Shown: in pieces, positions 11,842 to 26,800 of the stretch | Numbering within the stretch: the stretch's first letter is position 1 | Layout of the letters: each line of letters begins with the position of its first letter | Assembly: GCA_947179155.2 (NCBI GenBank) | Contig: OX359287.1 | Location: forward strand, 1-64,000 | Origin: Hedera helix | Taxonomy: Eukaryota > Streptophyta > Magnoliopsida > Apiales > Araliaceae | Direction of reading: 5' to 3' | DNA: 64,000 nt | Position numbers and translations under genes: made by a program | Notes under the pieces: model-generated | Database searches by the model: none | What the model was told of the DNA's origin: nothing | What the model saw: the letters and a program-made list of their open reading frames with translations, nothing else

Positions 11842-14800
11842 ATGGTGACTGACACAGAGGTAGAAAATGATTTATTATCTCAACCCCAGGAGACACAAGT
11901 TCAAAACTTAGAATGTCCTCACTCCAAGGTCATCAAAATTGAAATTGAGGAATTGTCAAACTTGGAGGGTACTGGAGTTGAGAAGTTGGAGTTAAGTCAT
12001 TTTGACGATAACCAAAACCCTGTTAACATAGTAACATTGCATCCAAGGGATCATATCCAACCTGAAGATGGGGATCTTGAATTGCCTATAGGAGATTGTT
12101 TGCTTGAGGATCGATGCTTGGTCAGAACTGCTGCAGCTGGTACCGCCACTAAAGCGGCCGATTCCTGCGTAGATATCAGTGCTAACTATATACTCGGCAG
12201 CTCTGGAAAGGATGATCGAGCAAATTTGGATCTCAAGAATCAGCTGGACTCTGTCACACCTAATGAGATATTTTTGGAGATAAAAGGAAAAGATGAGACA
12301 AATGAGGAATTGTCTAATGAGGTGAGTGGGATGGAGTTGAGCAATGAGGTGATGGCAGTGCAATGCCTTGCGGGCAATGGAACCAAAGAGGAAAAATTGA
12401 ACAATGAGGAAACAGGGAGGGATTCAACATTAAATAATGAAACAAAAAAGGATATATTTCCCGATGGAGTGACTAGGTTGGATATGCTCCCAGAGAATGA
12501 ACTGAAGGAGGAATTGATTGATGGGGTGACAGGAATGGACTTACTATTTGATAATGAAGTGAAGGATGAATTGCAAAAGTCCGAGTTAGATGTAGGACAA
12601 GAGGTTTACGTGAAGACCTCAAAAAACTCATTTATCCAAGAACCAAATGGTGCATTGGGCGATGAGACAGGAACAGAGGAGGAGCAAGCTGCATTCATGA
12701 AGGAGCTGGAGAATTTTCACAAGGAGAGATGCTTAGAATTCAAGGGGCCAAGATTCTACGGAGAGCCATTAAATTGCCTCAAGTCAGTTTTCAGCTTTAG
12801 ATTTTTCTTATTAGATATGTTTGGGATATTCTGAGTTTGCACTAATATGTTTTTTCACCTTCACTGATTTAGGTTATGGAGAGCGGTAATCAAGCTTGGT
12901 GGCTATGAGCAGGTTCATCAGGAGTTCACTTTTCTTATTGTATTTGATTCTTCATTTTTGCTCATGCATCATCTCTTATAATGCTCTACAGTATGTTGAT
13001 TTTGACACTACATTAAGCTATGCTTAGGAGATCATTTAAGTATATAACATGCTTGATAGGTCATAAGTCATAACGTGGTTGGATAAGAACATATTAAAGT
13101 TTCCAACTAGAGTTTCCTAGTAATTTAATTTAAGTCATTTTGATTTCTATTTCCTTAGTTATCGTATTCGAATCATAGTTAGTTTAGATGAGTAATAGGT
13201 CTATTATATATAGGGATGTAAACCCCTCTTTGGAGTTAGAGAATTAATAAAGAGTTTTGTGCGTATAAGTAATTACGTTCTTGCCCTCTTTTGTCTCAAA
13301 TCCCTCACTAATTCCAAACCCTAAGATCATGTTCACATTTTTATGTATTATTTAATAATATTTGATTTAGAAAATTTGAATAAATTATTTACTCTCTTCA
13401 TCCCGTAAAGTTTGACAGTTTGAATTTTGAAGTCAAACTAACCAATTTTAGAATCTAAATTTATCTAATTTTCTTCAAAATATAAGATATTGTAAACATA
13501 AGAAACTACATTTAATTTACTACAACATTCAATTTTTGGAAGTTCAAAAATATAAATAAATTTGCTTGATTATCAATTCTAAAATTGGTCAATTTAACCA
13601 GAAAAGTCAATCTAGGTCAGTTTTTGCAGGACAAAGGTAGTAATAGTATATTTTGATTTTAGAAAAATTGGAAATTGGATTGAATAGTCACAATTGTTTG
13701 ATACTAGGTATTGTGTTAATAGTTGCAACAGTTCACTTCAAATTGTTGAACTCTTATGTGAATAGTTGCAATGATTCGTTCCAAACTGTGTAACTCCCTT
13801 GCACTGTTCCAATCAATACAATAGTTCTTTCTAAAAGATGCGTCCCTTCCAAAGGATGTCTAAAAATCTATAAATAGAACACAAAGTTGCTCAATTTATG
13901 AATCCGAAATTCCAAATTCCAAATTCAAGTAATCAAGTCTTGAGTTTATTTTCTTCTCCCCTCTTATATATTTTTCTTACTCTTGTACTTAAGAGATCGA
14001 AGTGTTTGGTGGTCATTCTCCGCTAGCGCAAAGCAACGAACTACATACACATCTAGTGAGACTTGTTGTATGTTGGAAGCAAATCGCGTAGTTCCATATT
14101 GCATTGTGGAGGTAGTGAATTTTGCTTTAAAGATAATGATTATGCTCCTCAACTTACTGCTGTGTTATTCGATTTTTTTGCCATTGTTATAAATTTAAAC
14201 CAACAATTATAAAGCAATTTTCTTGTGTTCACAATGGTGCCAATTCAAGAACACTCAAAATTAGCAAAAAGGATGGATGCAGAATTCTAAGATGTTATTT
14301 TGGAGTCATATTTTTATGGATGATGGGCTTCATTAGTATTATAATATATTTTAAAGGCATAAATAATCAAGTTGAATTTTTGATTGTTTTCAATGTAAAA
14401 TATGATTATATGTAAATATAATTATAACTGAGTGGTGCACATGCATATACTTTCACTGTGTCATTTATAGATAATATTGAGAATTACTTGATTACGAAAT
14501 TGATACAGAGAAGTCTATCACATCAATGAAATTTATTCTGATGGTGTCTATTATGTGGTTGATAATATTTTGGATACATGCATAATTGTTGTGGTAAGTA
14601 TTTGATTTCAAATTTCTTGGAGGCAGTTATAATTTAAAATGAATATTAATATGTTGCGAATATCATTTATTGATGTTGCGAAGAAATATATTTTGTTTTG
14701 AGGTGCTTTATGCAAGCACATGGCATGTGATTAATGTTATTTGATAAAATTTGTAAAATAAATAAAAAACAAGTAGGTGAATATAAAACAAGTAGGTGGG

Positions 14801-17800
14801 AGTGTAATTTGTTGGAGTAACAAGAAAAAGTATTACTCTATTGCGTTGAGCAAAGAAGTGAAATGGAATTAAAAATTGATGTTAAGACATCAAATTGTGG
14901 CCACTTCCTACGTTGCTTATTTTATTATATTGTAACAATGAAATTTAATTTTCATGAGATATACAAGTCTAAGGTAACGTTATATTTGGGAGTTACTCAA
15001 AGGAGTAACTGGAATAAACTACAAGCATACAAATTAGAATCTTGAAAATAATTTTCAAGAGATTTAGTACGCAATATATCATTTGGGGATAGGGAAAACG
15101 TTATAAATTGACCAGCTATTACTGAAGTACTACTCAATATTAGTACCTCAAGTGCTTCGAGTTCAAATTAAGAATAGGTAAAATGACTTTTTTTTTTTTG
15201 CGGGAAAAGGAAAGGAAGAGTTTTTACCTGAATAAGTCATAGTTGATCAAGTGATGTCATGCATGTAAACATTTGATGACTCACCAAATGTGAGGGTGGA
15301 ACTGTCTTCTATGATATTAAGGTTTTTCTAAAACAACGTTCGTGAAACCAGAAATGTATGTTTGTTTCATGTTCGTTTTTCTTGCATAGGATACTCAGTT
15401 CCAAGTTGTGACCATTCTGCACCCTGATTAAACTTTGATGTGGTACACTAAGTGAAGATTCAATCCACTGGACATATTGGTATGCACATACATTCGGTAC
15501 TACTTTGTGTCATCTTTCCAATGTCATGTCGTATTTCATTTTTTCAAAATTGGAGAGGATTGTTATATATTCTTTTAACAATATATTTGATTTAGAAAAA
15601 TTGAATATATTATATTAATAATATAATTTGATTTAGGAAAATTGAAATTAGATTGAATAGTTGTAGTGGTTCGATACTAGGTAGTGTGTGAATATTTGTA
15701 ATGGTTTTCTTCAAACTGTGCAACTCTTGTATGAATAGTTGTAATGGTTTGTTCCGAATGGCGCAACTCCTCACACTAGTCCAATCAATGCAAAGGGTTT
15801 GTTCTAAACGATGTGTCCCTTCAAAAGGGTGTCACCAAAACTATAAATACACAAAGTAAGTTATTTTATAAATTTTGAATTCCAAATTTTAAAAATCAAG
15901 TCTTGAGTTTATTTTCTTCTCCCCTCTTCTATAATTTCTTACTTTTGTACTTGAGAGATCAAAATGTTCGATGGTAAATTTTTGCTACTACAAAGTGATG
16001 GTTTAGATACACATTCGGTGTGCTTATTTATCTTGAAAGCAAATCGCATAGGTTGCGTCGTGGGAGAGAACATTACTACAGATAGTAATTACGCGCCTCA
16101 ACCTACTTGTGTGTGATTCAATTCTCTCTCCATTGTCATAAATTTACAACAATGAACATTATATTGGTATCAAAATTAAATTTGGTGGCCGCATCCTAAA
16201 TAAATTTAAAACCAAACGACCCCTTTAACAGAGTCATATGCAGCCTTAATACTGTTCTCCCACATCAGCCACAAACCATTGCCTTATGCTACACCAGCAA
16301 AGTCAGCGTACCAAAATATTAGCTAATGGAAAGAACTGTTCGTGCCAGACTCGCAGTACTGCTCACAACAGCTCTGTTGTCCCAAAATCCCAGCCACAGC
16401 GTCATCTAGCCCTTCAAACACCAAATAGTCCAACCAGCTGGCCACCAAATTCACCATAATATTACCACAACCAGTCCCAAGCAAGGGTATTCCTCCCATA
16501 TTTAATCAACCAACCACAGCTCATCATTAGCCTCCAAGCAAGGATCAAATCAGGTAAGCTACAACCAGGAAAAGAAAAGAAAAAAGGAAGACGAGCAATC
16601 GTTGGAGTTGTCCTTCCGTACCATCGCTGGAGTCGTCCTTTCTTGTTGCCGATCCTGCAGTCTTTCCTATTGGATGAGTTTAGTGAAAAAGAGAGAGGAA
16701 ACAGATATCTTGCAAATAAATATCTTCTGGCAAATTACAGGGTTAATTTAGTCCTATATAAGGAGATTAAAAGAGATGTAATCCATCATCATTTTAGATA
16801 TATTGAATTGATTATTATTAAATTAAGCCTTGTGCGTTGTGGCTTTCGTCGCTGTTTTTATCCCCCTTTTCTTTATCCTCTTTATTCCTTCTTCCACCTT
16901 GTCCTACATCATTTGAAAGAGGTACTTTGTGATTCCAAGGTTGAGATTCATAATGCCTAGGAGTGCGATATTGATGCTCTTGATGTTCAAGCTAAAGCTA
17001 GCTTAGCAACTTGTTACCTGTAAACAGAGGGTGATGTGCAAATATATCAGATTAAATTGCATCAAACAAGGGTGAAGTGCACAGGAATACAGGATTGACA
17101 CACACTTATGATTGATACTCAAAATTTTATTTATATTGTTTAAGCAGATGCTTAAAAAAGCTTGGGTTGAAGGTCTAGCCACACCTAGAGCCATTTGACG
17201 TAGCATGGATTACCAACATCAAGCTACAAATTGATAACAATGTTTGGTCATGATAAAGTTCTTTATCAGTAATCTTACAGATTCTGTTATATGTGACGTC
17301 TTGGCACCACTTACTCCTTGCTACATTCTCTTAGGGTGCACATGGATTTGAAATTGTGATGCACAACATTCTGTGCGCCAACAAATACTCAACTGTCAAA
17401 GGCGACACCAAGTACACTCTCAATGCTGCTACTACTAATATGCCAATTTTGAAGATAAAGAAATCTGTCATGATTCAGCATACTCCTTCATTCATTGCAT
17501 TTTTAGCCATGCCCCAAACTTGACAGAGTCGAGTTCTTTTCAGCATGGAGAACTTATGCAGAACAAGCTTGCGTAACATGGTTTGACCAATATGAATATG
17601 TTTGGAAGCCCATGCCTAAGGTTCCAACACGTTTCCTAGAATTTTCTAGTAATTTTATTCAACTTGTTTTTGGGTATAACTTCCTTAGTTATCGTATTAG
17701 AGTTATTGTTGGTTTGGGAAGAAGAGTAATAAGTCTATTACATATAGGGATGTAATTCCCCTTTTTGGAGGCAGAGGATTAGTAAGAATTTTGTGGGTGT

Positions 17801-20800
17801 AAGTTTGAGTTCTTCTTTCCCAATATTCACACCAATTCTAAACCCTGAAATCCCTTCCCTGTCAATTTTCGCTGATGACAATTTTTAATATAAACACTAA
17901 AATTCATTACAAGGGAAAACTAGTTGAAAAAGTTGTGTTGCAAGTGTCTTTGTCAAACCTTTATATGCAGAAAATATATTAAATGGGACTGTTATTTTGG
18001 GAGGAATGGTGTATTTTGAAGAAATGTTTGAGAATTTCGTGGCCTTTCTTCTTATTTGAAAGTTGAAACAGGGGTTAAACTTGAAAGTTTCAATGCTATG
18101 CATGAGACTTTTATTTTGGGGCCAATGGTGTCTTAAATGTTTTGAGAATTTCATGGCCTCTCTTCTTAATTGAAGGTTGAAACAGGTGTTGAACTTTAGA
18201 GTTCAATGCTAAACATGCTACAATTTATTTGAACAATATTGTGGCTATCTATGGTGTACAAACATCAAAAGTAGGTTAGTAATGTAATTTGAAGGAATTG
18301 CTATCTTTTCACGTACAGTTATATTTGATATTTTACTGGGCGAGAGATTATGGTTGTGAACAACTATGGTCCTGGCGTAGTATAGCTATATAGATGCTGT
18401 TATCTTGGTTTTGTTATCACTTATCATATCTTTTAGTCTTATCAAAACAATCTCCAGTTTCGACTGTCTTAGTGTATCAATCCCAAGGGAGCTATATTTG
18501 AAGGATGGAATGACATAAATAGTAAATATAATTTTTTATTACAGATGTGATGTCTTAATTGAACATATACTGTTTCTTGCTATTACTTTCTCTGAGAAAT
18601 GATAAACAACTCTGAGGATACCTACCCACAATATTTTTGCTTGATATCTACATACGCTGCATTCTTAATTATAGGAGGTTGACTTCTTTTTCATCTGTAA
18701 TCTGGATTACAGAATTTATCGTCTCTCAGCTGTCATACAAGTGGCATACAATTTTATAAGAGCATTATTTCAATGGAAGTATGTTTTTCTTATGAAAAAC
18801 AAGTACTGAAGGCTTACCTTGTGTCTGGGTGTTTGTAGGTGACTTCATGCAAGCTGTGGCGGCAAGTGGGAGAGTCATTTAAACCCCCAAAGTGAGGAAT
18901 ATTTGTGTATTTTATGGTAGATATGGGCAAACTGAATGAGTACCTTTTTTCACTTGAGCAGGGGCTTATTGATTTTATTTATTTGCTGTGTGCAATATGT
19001 TTAGTCATGTTTGATGCAGGATGGACTTTAGTTTAGTTTGGGGTTAAAGCCTTTTTGTGGTGACAAAAAGGTGGGCTAGGTGTATGGAATTAGGATTTAA
19101 CGCTAAGGTTTGGCTTTAGAATGAAAAGCTAGTGTTTTTGGCAATTACAACTGAAGATAAGTTGCTTTTCGGGGTAACAATACCCGTGAATGGTAACTAG
19201 GGATCTAGGGTAGGATTTGAAGACGCTAGGTTTAGACTTTGAGAAGGGAAAATGGTAGAGAGAATGGTCTTCAGGTACAAACATTAAAATAAATGAACAA
19301 AAAAGTAAAAAGAAGGAAGGATTAAACATTAGAGTCCCACTAAGGGTTACTAGGAGTCTCACCTAGAAGAAGCTTAATGTGGTCTCATCATTACTAATCA
19401 ACTCTACTAATTTGTCAATACAAAGCTTGCTTATATTGAAGAAAAAACACAATTTTGTTTTAAGAAAAGGATTCCTAATAATAGAGAACTTTGGAAACTT
19501 ATAACATGAAGGACATCTAAATCCTAGGGTATTATCATCTTTTTTGTACATGTATTATACCCTTACACCAATGACCAATTGATCAACCTCAATCACTTGG
19601 ATCATATTCGGGAATAATCTTGGCTTTATACTCTGTATATAATATATATCAAATTGAATTAGGTATGTGAACGATGGTATATGAAGTGAGATCTCAGACC
19701 TGAATTTACTTTCTTTCTGAATTTTCTTTCTTTGTCAAGATATTTGGACTTGGAATAAAAACAACTCCATGGAAATGACATTCTTAGCAGGATTATTGTA
19801 GGTTGCTGATTTATTTTATTTTTTGGGTGAGTTTCTAGGTTTCTTAATCTACCAGATTTTTTGGTTGGATGTGACTGATGATGATATGTGGAGGTTCAAC
19901 TGATTATGAGGAGCAATGGAGATTTTTTTCCCTTCATCTTATAAAATTTGCTCTTTAAGCTAAAAGAAAAATAAAAAATTATGAGAAATCATGAGAATTA
20001 AAAGATAAAGCGAGTTCATTGATTTAGTGGCGGGAAATGGATGTGAACAATGACAAACACTTTTGGGCTGCTTGGAAGAAGTTTCAATAAATAAAAGAAA
20101 GGATGATTTATTATTCATCCTATTTCACTTGCAGACACAATAACAAAGGAATTGGTACCTATCAAATCCGAGCCTTATGTATTCTCCATGATGTGGTATT
20201 TCCTACATCCAATTGTTGCATTTTTAGAAGGTGAATATCTTGAATTATGTTAAAGAGTTCACTCCATCTGTTATCTTGTCCTATGGCCACATGGTGAAAT
20301 TTTATTCACCACAAATTTGGGCTATTCCTTCCCATCATCCTACCCCAAACTCTTCCCATGGAGTGAAAACTATTGATCATCTCCGTCGATCTCGAAACAC
20401 ATCAAAACTAACCACATTTAGTGGAATCTGGTTAACCAATTACACAACCAAAACATCTCAGAGGTTAAGAAATTCAGAATCTCCTCAAAGTAATCTGACA
20501 ACCAATCATAGTTTGGAATTTGTCACTGTGCGCCATGGCCCATGGTTTCCTTGCCAAGGCCTCTTTAACTCTCCTAGTTTGCCATCATGTGGAGACAGAA
20601 TGTTGCTTTCAACTAATCCCAAAATCATTGATTTTCATTCCTGATCCTCCATTACCTCTGTCATTTTTTTAGGAGGTTTTTCCAGTCCCAACATCTTTAA
20701 TCATAGTCGTAGATTCTTCTTTCTCATAGCTATTATGTGTTCAGAAGGTTGTTGCTCCAATTGCTACTGTTGTGCACCCATGTCAAGGAATTTTGAAGAA

Positions 20801-23800
20801 TTGTTCTTGCTTGCTTATTCTCCGGAATTATATTATTCGAGGTTGAATTTTTTTAAATGGATGGAAGAATGTTGGGCACCACAAGTCCAAATCCAAAAGA
20901 AATTAAAATATATATTATTTGTTTATTTGTTATATTTAATTGGGTGAAATTGATGTAATATGATATTTTATATTAGCGGATTTACGATATTTTGTAGCAA
21001 TTAAGAAATCTTATCATTTAGTTGGGGTATATTAGCTCTTTAATTATTTTATTATTTCATAAGTAATAAAAGGGTTTAATTTAATATTATTATTCTTGAT
21101 TATTGATAATTATTCCAATTGATTGTGATTAATTATTACTCTTTTGTGCTTGAGGATAGTGAGTGCAGAGGTTCACCCTAGTTACAAATTTCTTGTTTTT
21201 ATTGTTAATTCAAGACTTTAAGTTCTATCCTGGATCACACATCACACAGGTACCCTTGAAAAGTGAGGCTTATGTGTGTCTCTGCCCCATGGTTAGCTTA
21301 ACACCAATAACACGCGTTAGGGGTGTAGAACTTACAAATTGTCTCATTTCATCTATTTGGTCACTGTGTGATGGCTATGTGGTTTCTTTGCTTCTCTTAA
21401 GGCTCACCGTGGGATAGTGACTTTTTTTGCTTCTTTTAAGGTTCATCTTGGGATACTGTCTTGTTTGCTTCTCTCAAGGTTCATGAACAAGGATAGACAC
21501 ATGATTTATGCCTAATGGAGCTTTGGTATAATATATAAAATAAAAAATATAAATAGCTAATATACATTTAACATAATACAGTGATACTTGTATAAATAAA
21601 TATTGTATGTCAAACATAGTGACATAAAATTACAAAAAGATTTTATTTGACTAAATAAATTTGGGGACCAAGCCTGTATAAAGTGGACAGACTCATTCTT
21701 AGGTGGGTAAAGGCATAGTCATGAATATTGGACAATATATAAACTTAGTGGGAGCCTTTTGACAAAAGTGTGCATAGACCAAAGTAAGAAAAAAAAAAAT
21801 AAAGAAAAAAGCTAGTAGAGGTGGTGCCCTTAGTCCATCAGTGCTCATGAGTAGGGAGCTTTTCAAGATGTTTATTTGTTACTTGTTAGACCCTATAGGT
21901 ATTTGCGAGCTGTGCTTCACTATGTCTGGATGTATTTTCACCCTTTTTTTGTTATGTTTATCCTTTTTGGCTTTCTTTTCATTTCCTTTTAAGTGGACTT
22001 CTTTTCATCCATGTGAAGTAATTTATTTCTCTCTACATTTATAAAATCTTTTACTTTTATCTAAAAGAATTATTTCCATATTCTTGCTACAATACAAGTA
22101 ATTTAATGTTGTGTACTACTATTATTCTCAACTCAACTCAAATCAATGACACATTTTCCCCCAACCTAGTTGGTTTAACCCGGAATGAAACCTATATGAT
22201 AGCTAATATGTAGAAATACAAGAAAGAAAATGAATAAATAATAATAATAAAATAACAAAAGATAAAATAAAAAGAAATAAGAAACGAGAAAAATAGAAGA
22301 AAAGAAATAAAAGTAAAAGGATGTAATGCAACAGAATAAATAAAGTTACGAATAAACCTACACATATAACATTCATAGATACGTAAGTATTAAAAAGTAA
22401 AAAAATGAAAAAGGGATAACCTTATTGTTAGTCCCCAAACTATAGTTGTTTCACGTAAATTCCCCTTAATAATTTTTTTTACTTATTTCATTCTTACAAT
22501 ATATTTTTTCACACATTAGTACTAAATTATAGCTATTTTTCATGTTTAATCCTCAAATATAACTTTTTTTAATTTTTAGTCCTTAAACTATATTTGTTTT
22601 AATGTTTAGTCGTAAAACTATAATTGTTTTTCATGTTTAATCCCCTTTAATTGCTTTGTTTTCGTGAGTTTGGATTGAGATTCCAGAAATTATAAAGTTT
22701 GAGGATGAGACAAGTGAAAATAAATAGGTAAGGGACCAAATGTGAAAAAAACTATTATTTGGAACTAACTAAAGGAGTATCCCAAATAGAAGCAAAAGGA
22801 CAATAAGGAGTGAAAAAGGGAAAAACATAAAATAACAAAAAGGTGCAACACTCTACTCGACCTCTGCTGTGCAGATTGCATGTCAACACTTGCTTATATC
22901 ATAGACCATGTCATTAGTTATATGCATTCCCTCAAATCTTGTTGAATTACTTCCCCCAAGCTATTTAGGGTCTACCCCTCCTTATATCTCCCTCATATTA
23001 TCAGGCCGATATTGGATATCACCAAACTATCACCACCAGTGTTCTCTCACCTTCTCAATTGGTGCACATGTTGATTTGTTTATGATCGTATGCAATATTG
23101 CATGGCTAGTGACCACATATCCACCTTTAACATTTTTATTTTGTGCACATGTTGATTTTGGTCCCTCAGCATTCAACTCCATATAGGCATATAGCATTGC
23201 TAGACGTATAGACATTTTATAGATCCTTTCTTTCAACATTGGTGGAATTTTACAATCACACACCACCTTTATGAAACACGCCACTTCGACCATCCTGCTC
23301 TAATTTGTGTTTACATCCTCTTCATCATCTCCATCTTTATGCATATTGATCCAAAATTTTGAAATGACATCCTTATTGTGTAACTCTTGCCCAAACATAT
23401 TCACAGTGCCTACATCTCTTAATAAACACAGTATGGAGATCATTCCTCTTTCCACTATATCTTTCCATCAACTGTCTAATCAGGAAAATAGTCTCCATAA
23501 TAGATATCCCCGGTACACACCAAATTGGTCATATGATACTCCAATCCCAATTCTTAATCAATGTTCAGTTACACTCTCCTCAGACTTTATTGTATGACTT
23601 GTAAGCTTAATCCCTCTATAATTGACGCAATTTTGAATATATCCCTTTTCTTATCACTTGGCACTAACGTAGTCCTCCACAAGGGCATCTCTTAATCAAT
23701 AAAATTTTGTTAGGCTAGCACTGTTATAAAAATAGTTAGCCGACCTAGGCGGCAGAGAGGGTTGCCTAGGTGTTATCTCAAGTTTTATTTATTTGCTTTT

Positions 23801-26800
23801 TTACTGTATACTTGTATATACTATAAAAAATCGTATATTAAGTGTAAAAATTCTAAATTGTAAATGAAATATTATTGAAATAACAACTTATAAAGCATAA
23901 CAAATTAATTTCTAGTATTCTAGAGTTTCAAAGCCTTCATTAAATATCATTATTAATTATTATTTTAAATTCATACTTAGAGTGGTTTCCTGGACATTTC
24001 TTTTTACTTTAATTTCAAATCTGTTAATTTTTGGTAAAGTTCATTAAGCACTTCAAAAAAACTAATGAAGTGTTCTAAATTGTAGAATTGTAGATTAAAA
24101 CATGTGATGTATTATAAGAATTAGAATTAAAGAAAAATTAGGATGAAAATATATATTTAAAATGTACTTGAAGATTTCAGTTTCACGACTTAATAAAATT
24201 AAACAATTTCAGGGTCTCGACTAGAGCCAAATAGAGGTGGTGGGCAGGCACTTAGAAGGGTTTTTTAGAACTCTGCTACTTAGTCGACCTACCTATGGCC
24301 ATATCCCCATACACCTCCAAACTAAAATGTTAGACCTGGTAACTTTACTTGATTTCATTGTCTTTTTAAAGCTTCTTTAACTTCCTGTACTCATATTCTA
24401 TGCACAAACCTCCTATTTGTATCATCAAAAGCATCCTCCAATTCTCCGTTCTCCCTTTACTCTCTCCATTAAGCAACTTATTGAAGTAACTTCTCCAACT
24501 TTCTTTAACATCCCCATCTCTCATTAGTAGTCCTTGATCGTTGTCATTGATGCATGGGTTAAGTTTCTAATTTTTATGTCGCTTATCTTAGCAAGCTCAT
24601 TGTTACACGTAAACTTTTCCTCTATCCTCTTTCACTGCATTTTTTGCTTCCTTGTTGATCAATTTAAACATCTGCAAGTTCTCTTGATAAATGCATTTGT
24701 TTAAGCATTTATGGTCCTTTTTTATTTTTTGCCAAATAACCACTAGAACCTCTTTGCTCCACCACCATGTTTCCTTAGTGAGACATTTTTTGTTTCTCCC
24801 AACACCTCCCTAGCTACTCTCCAAATACATCTCAACATTTCATTCCACATCACATTAACTTCCTCACATCATAAATTCTCCTACGTGTTTTCAATAACTA
24901 TGACTTGAAAGGGTTAGAAAATATGAGCAATAAAGAAGATAGTCAATAAATTTAGTTACCCTCTTCTGTTCTCTATCTCTTACTTTTTTTCATCATTTTG
25001 TTTGTTTATTTATTGTTAGAAATAATCCTGTTACTAATGCATCATAATGTTTAAACTTGTGCAGGACCTGCACTACTGTTTCATGGACATTTAGATGTTT
25101 TTATGAGAAGGTGAAGCTTTAACTGGGTTGCTTTTTCTCTATTTTTTTATTTTGGAAATTCTCATTTTTTGATATTCTTATATATTGTCTCATCGGTGAA
25201 ATTTTCTTCATAAAACTGCTTCATCCATTCTTATTGAATAGCCTCATTTCAACACGCATGTGTTTTTGTGTTGCATCTTGAAGAGTGAGGAAACAGAAAA
25301 TATTGGAGAAAATGAAAGAAAAACACGCAATGTGGGGGCTTGATGGTAAATGATATCTCAAAGCAATTAATAGATAACATTCCCTTTTCATTTTTCTTGA
25401 TTCTTCCTCTAAAACATGAATGAGCAGAAGGCTTGGCACTTTAGGAACTGATCAGCTTTGAACCTACAAGTAGAAGTCAAATGAAAATCCGTGCCGAGCC
25501 TGTGTGCTGCAGTTTCATTTATTTCCTATCTTTTTGCAGACAGACTAAATTCCCAAGTCTCTCTCCTAATATTAAATTCTCCAAACTTTATATGTTTGAG
25601 AACCACATGTATGAAATTAAATCAATCAAAGAATTTTTGGTTGTATGTGGATAGGTAAGTGCCTGTTTGTAATCCTTATTCAAAAAGTAATTGCTTTTGC
25701 CATCTTGCATTGGATATTCGTAAGGAGGACAGGGAATCATGTAAAGTGAAGATTGATGATAAAGACGAGGAAATATGCACATGGGGGGATATTCTAGACC
25801 TACTTATCCCTCCAAAACTAACAGATAGGGGGATATTCTAGACCCTTATTAATCCCTCAAAAACTAATAGCTCCTCCACCACCAAGTCTATAGAGAACAA
25901 AAAAGAGAGAAGGGTATCCCCAAGATATGAATTTCCAAGGACTTGATGAGTGAAAGAACAGTACTCAGATTGGCCCACTGTTTTGCTGATCTCGCTTCTT
26001 ATCACACTTTATGACAAAGTTGGATTCCAAAGAGAAATGCCATAACTCTATCTTCGCCATGAAAAAATATTCTTAATGACTAGATTACCTAACCAAAAAC
26101 CCTTCTCATGTGAGCCCTGTAAGACCTTCTTCCATCACACACTAAATGGTCTCTCCTGCCCCGGAAATAAGTGTGAGCCCTATAATAAACCTTCTTCCCC
26201 CACATTAAATTTCCTCTCATGCCCCAGAAATAAGAGTAATCCTACCTCCATAACCTCTTGTTTTCTGCCTCCGCCATGTTATCTTACATCGAAGGGAACA
26301 AGGTTTCCCATCTAAAGGAACCCCCAAGTTTAAAGACTTGGTTATCACTACCAACTAAAGAGGCAAGATGCAAATGGACCTATTCCATTCAAGATTAGAA
26401 CTTTTGTCAGAGGTATATGCATTATATAAATGCATATATACTTATATGTATCAATGTATGTGTATATATATATTTATCTTATATGTATATGGGGAATAGT
26501 GGAGGTGCAAGGCTGTGCCAATTTTTTTTTTCTCGTTCAACAGTGGTGAAACGATGTAATGTTGAGTCTTCACTTGACAATTTTAACTATATGGATGCAA
26601 GGAGCATGCAAAATATGAGAGCACGTAAATTATAATATGATGTGGTGATACCCGTCAACGACTTTATAATAATGAAAAATAAACAAATCTAAACTGTCAA
26701 AAAACATAGTTATATAAAGCACTCTTCTGTTTCTGTAAATTTAGTTCATATCTGCTTATTTAAATTATGTCTTTGTATGCTTCTACATCCCTGCTCCTTG

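Noticed and set aside
20231..20644. 137-codon frame in intron 3
   Set aside because: No recognisable domain and a non-ATG start, in an intron full of repeats. Left as unassigned.
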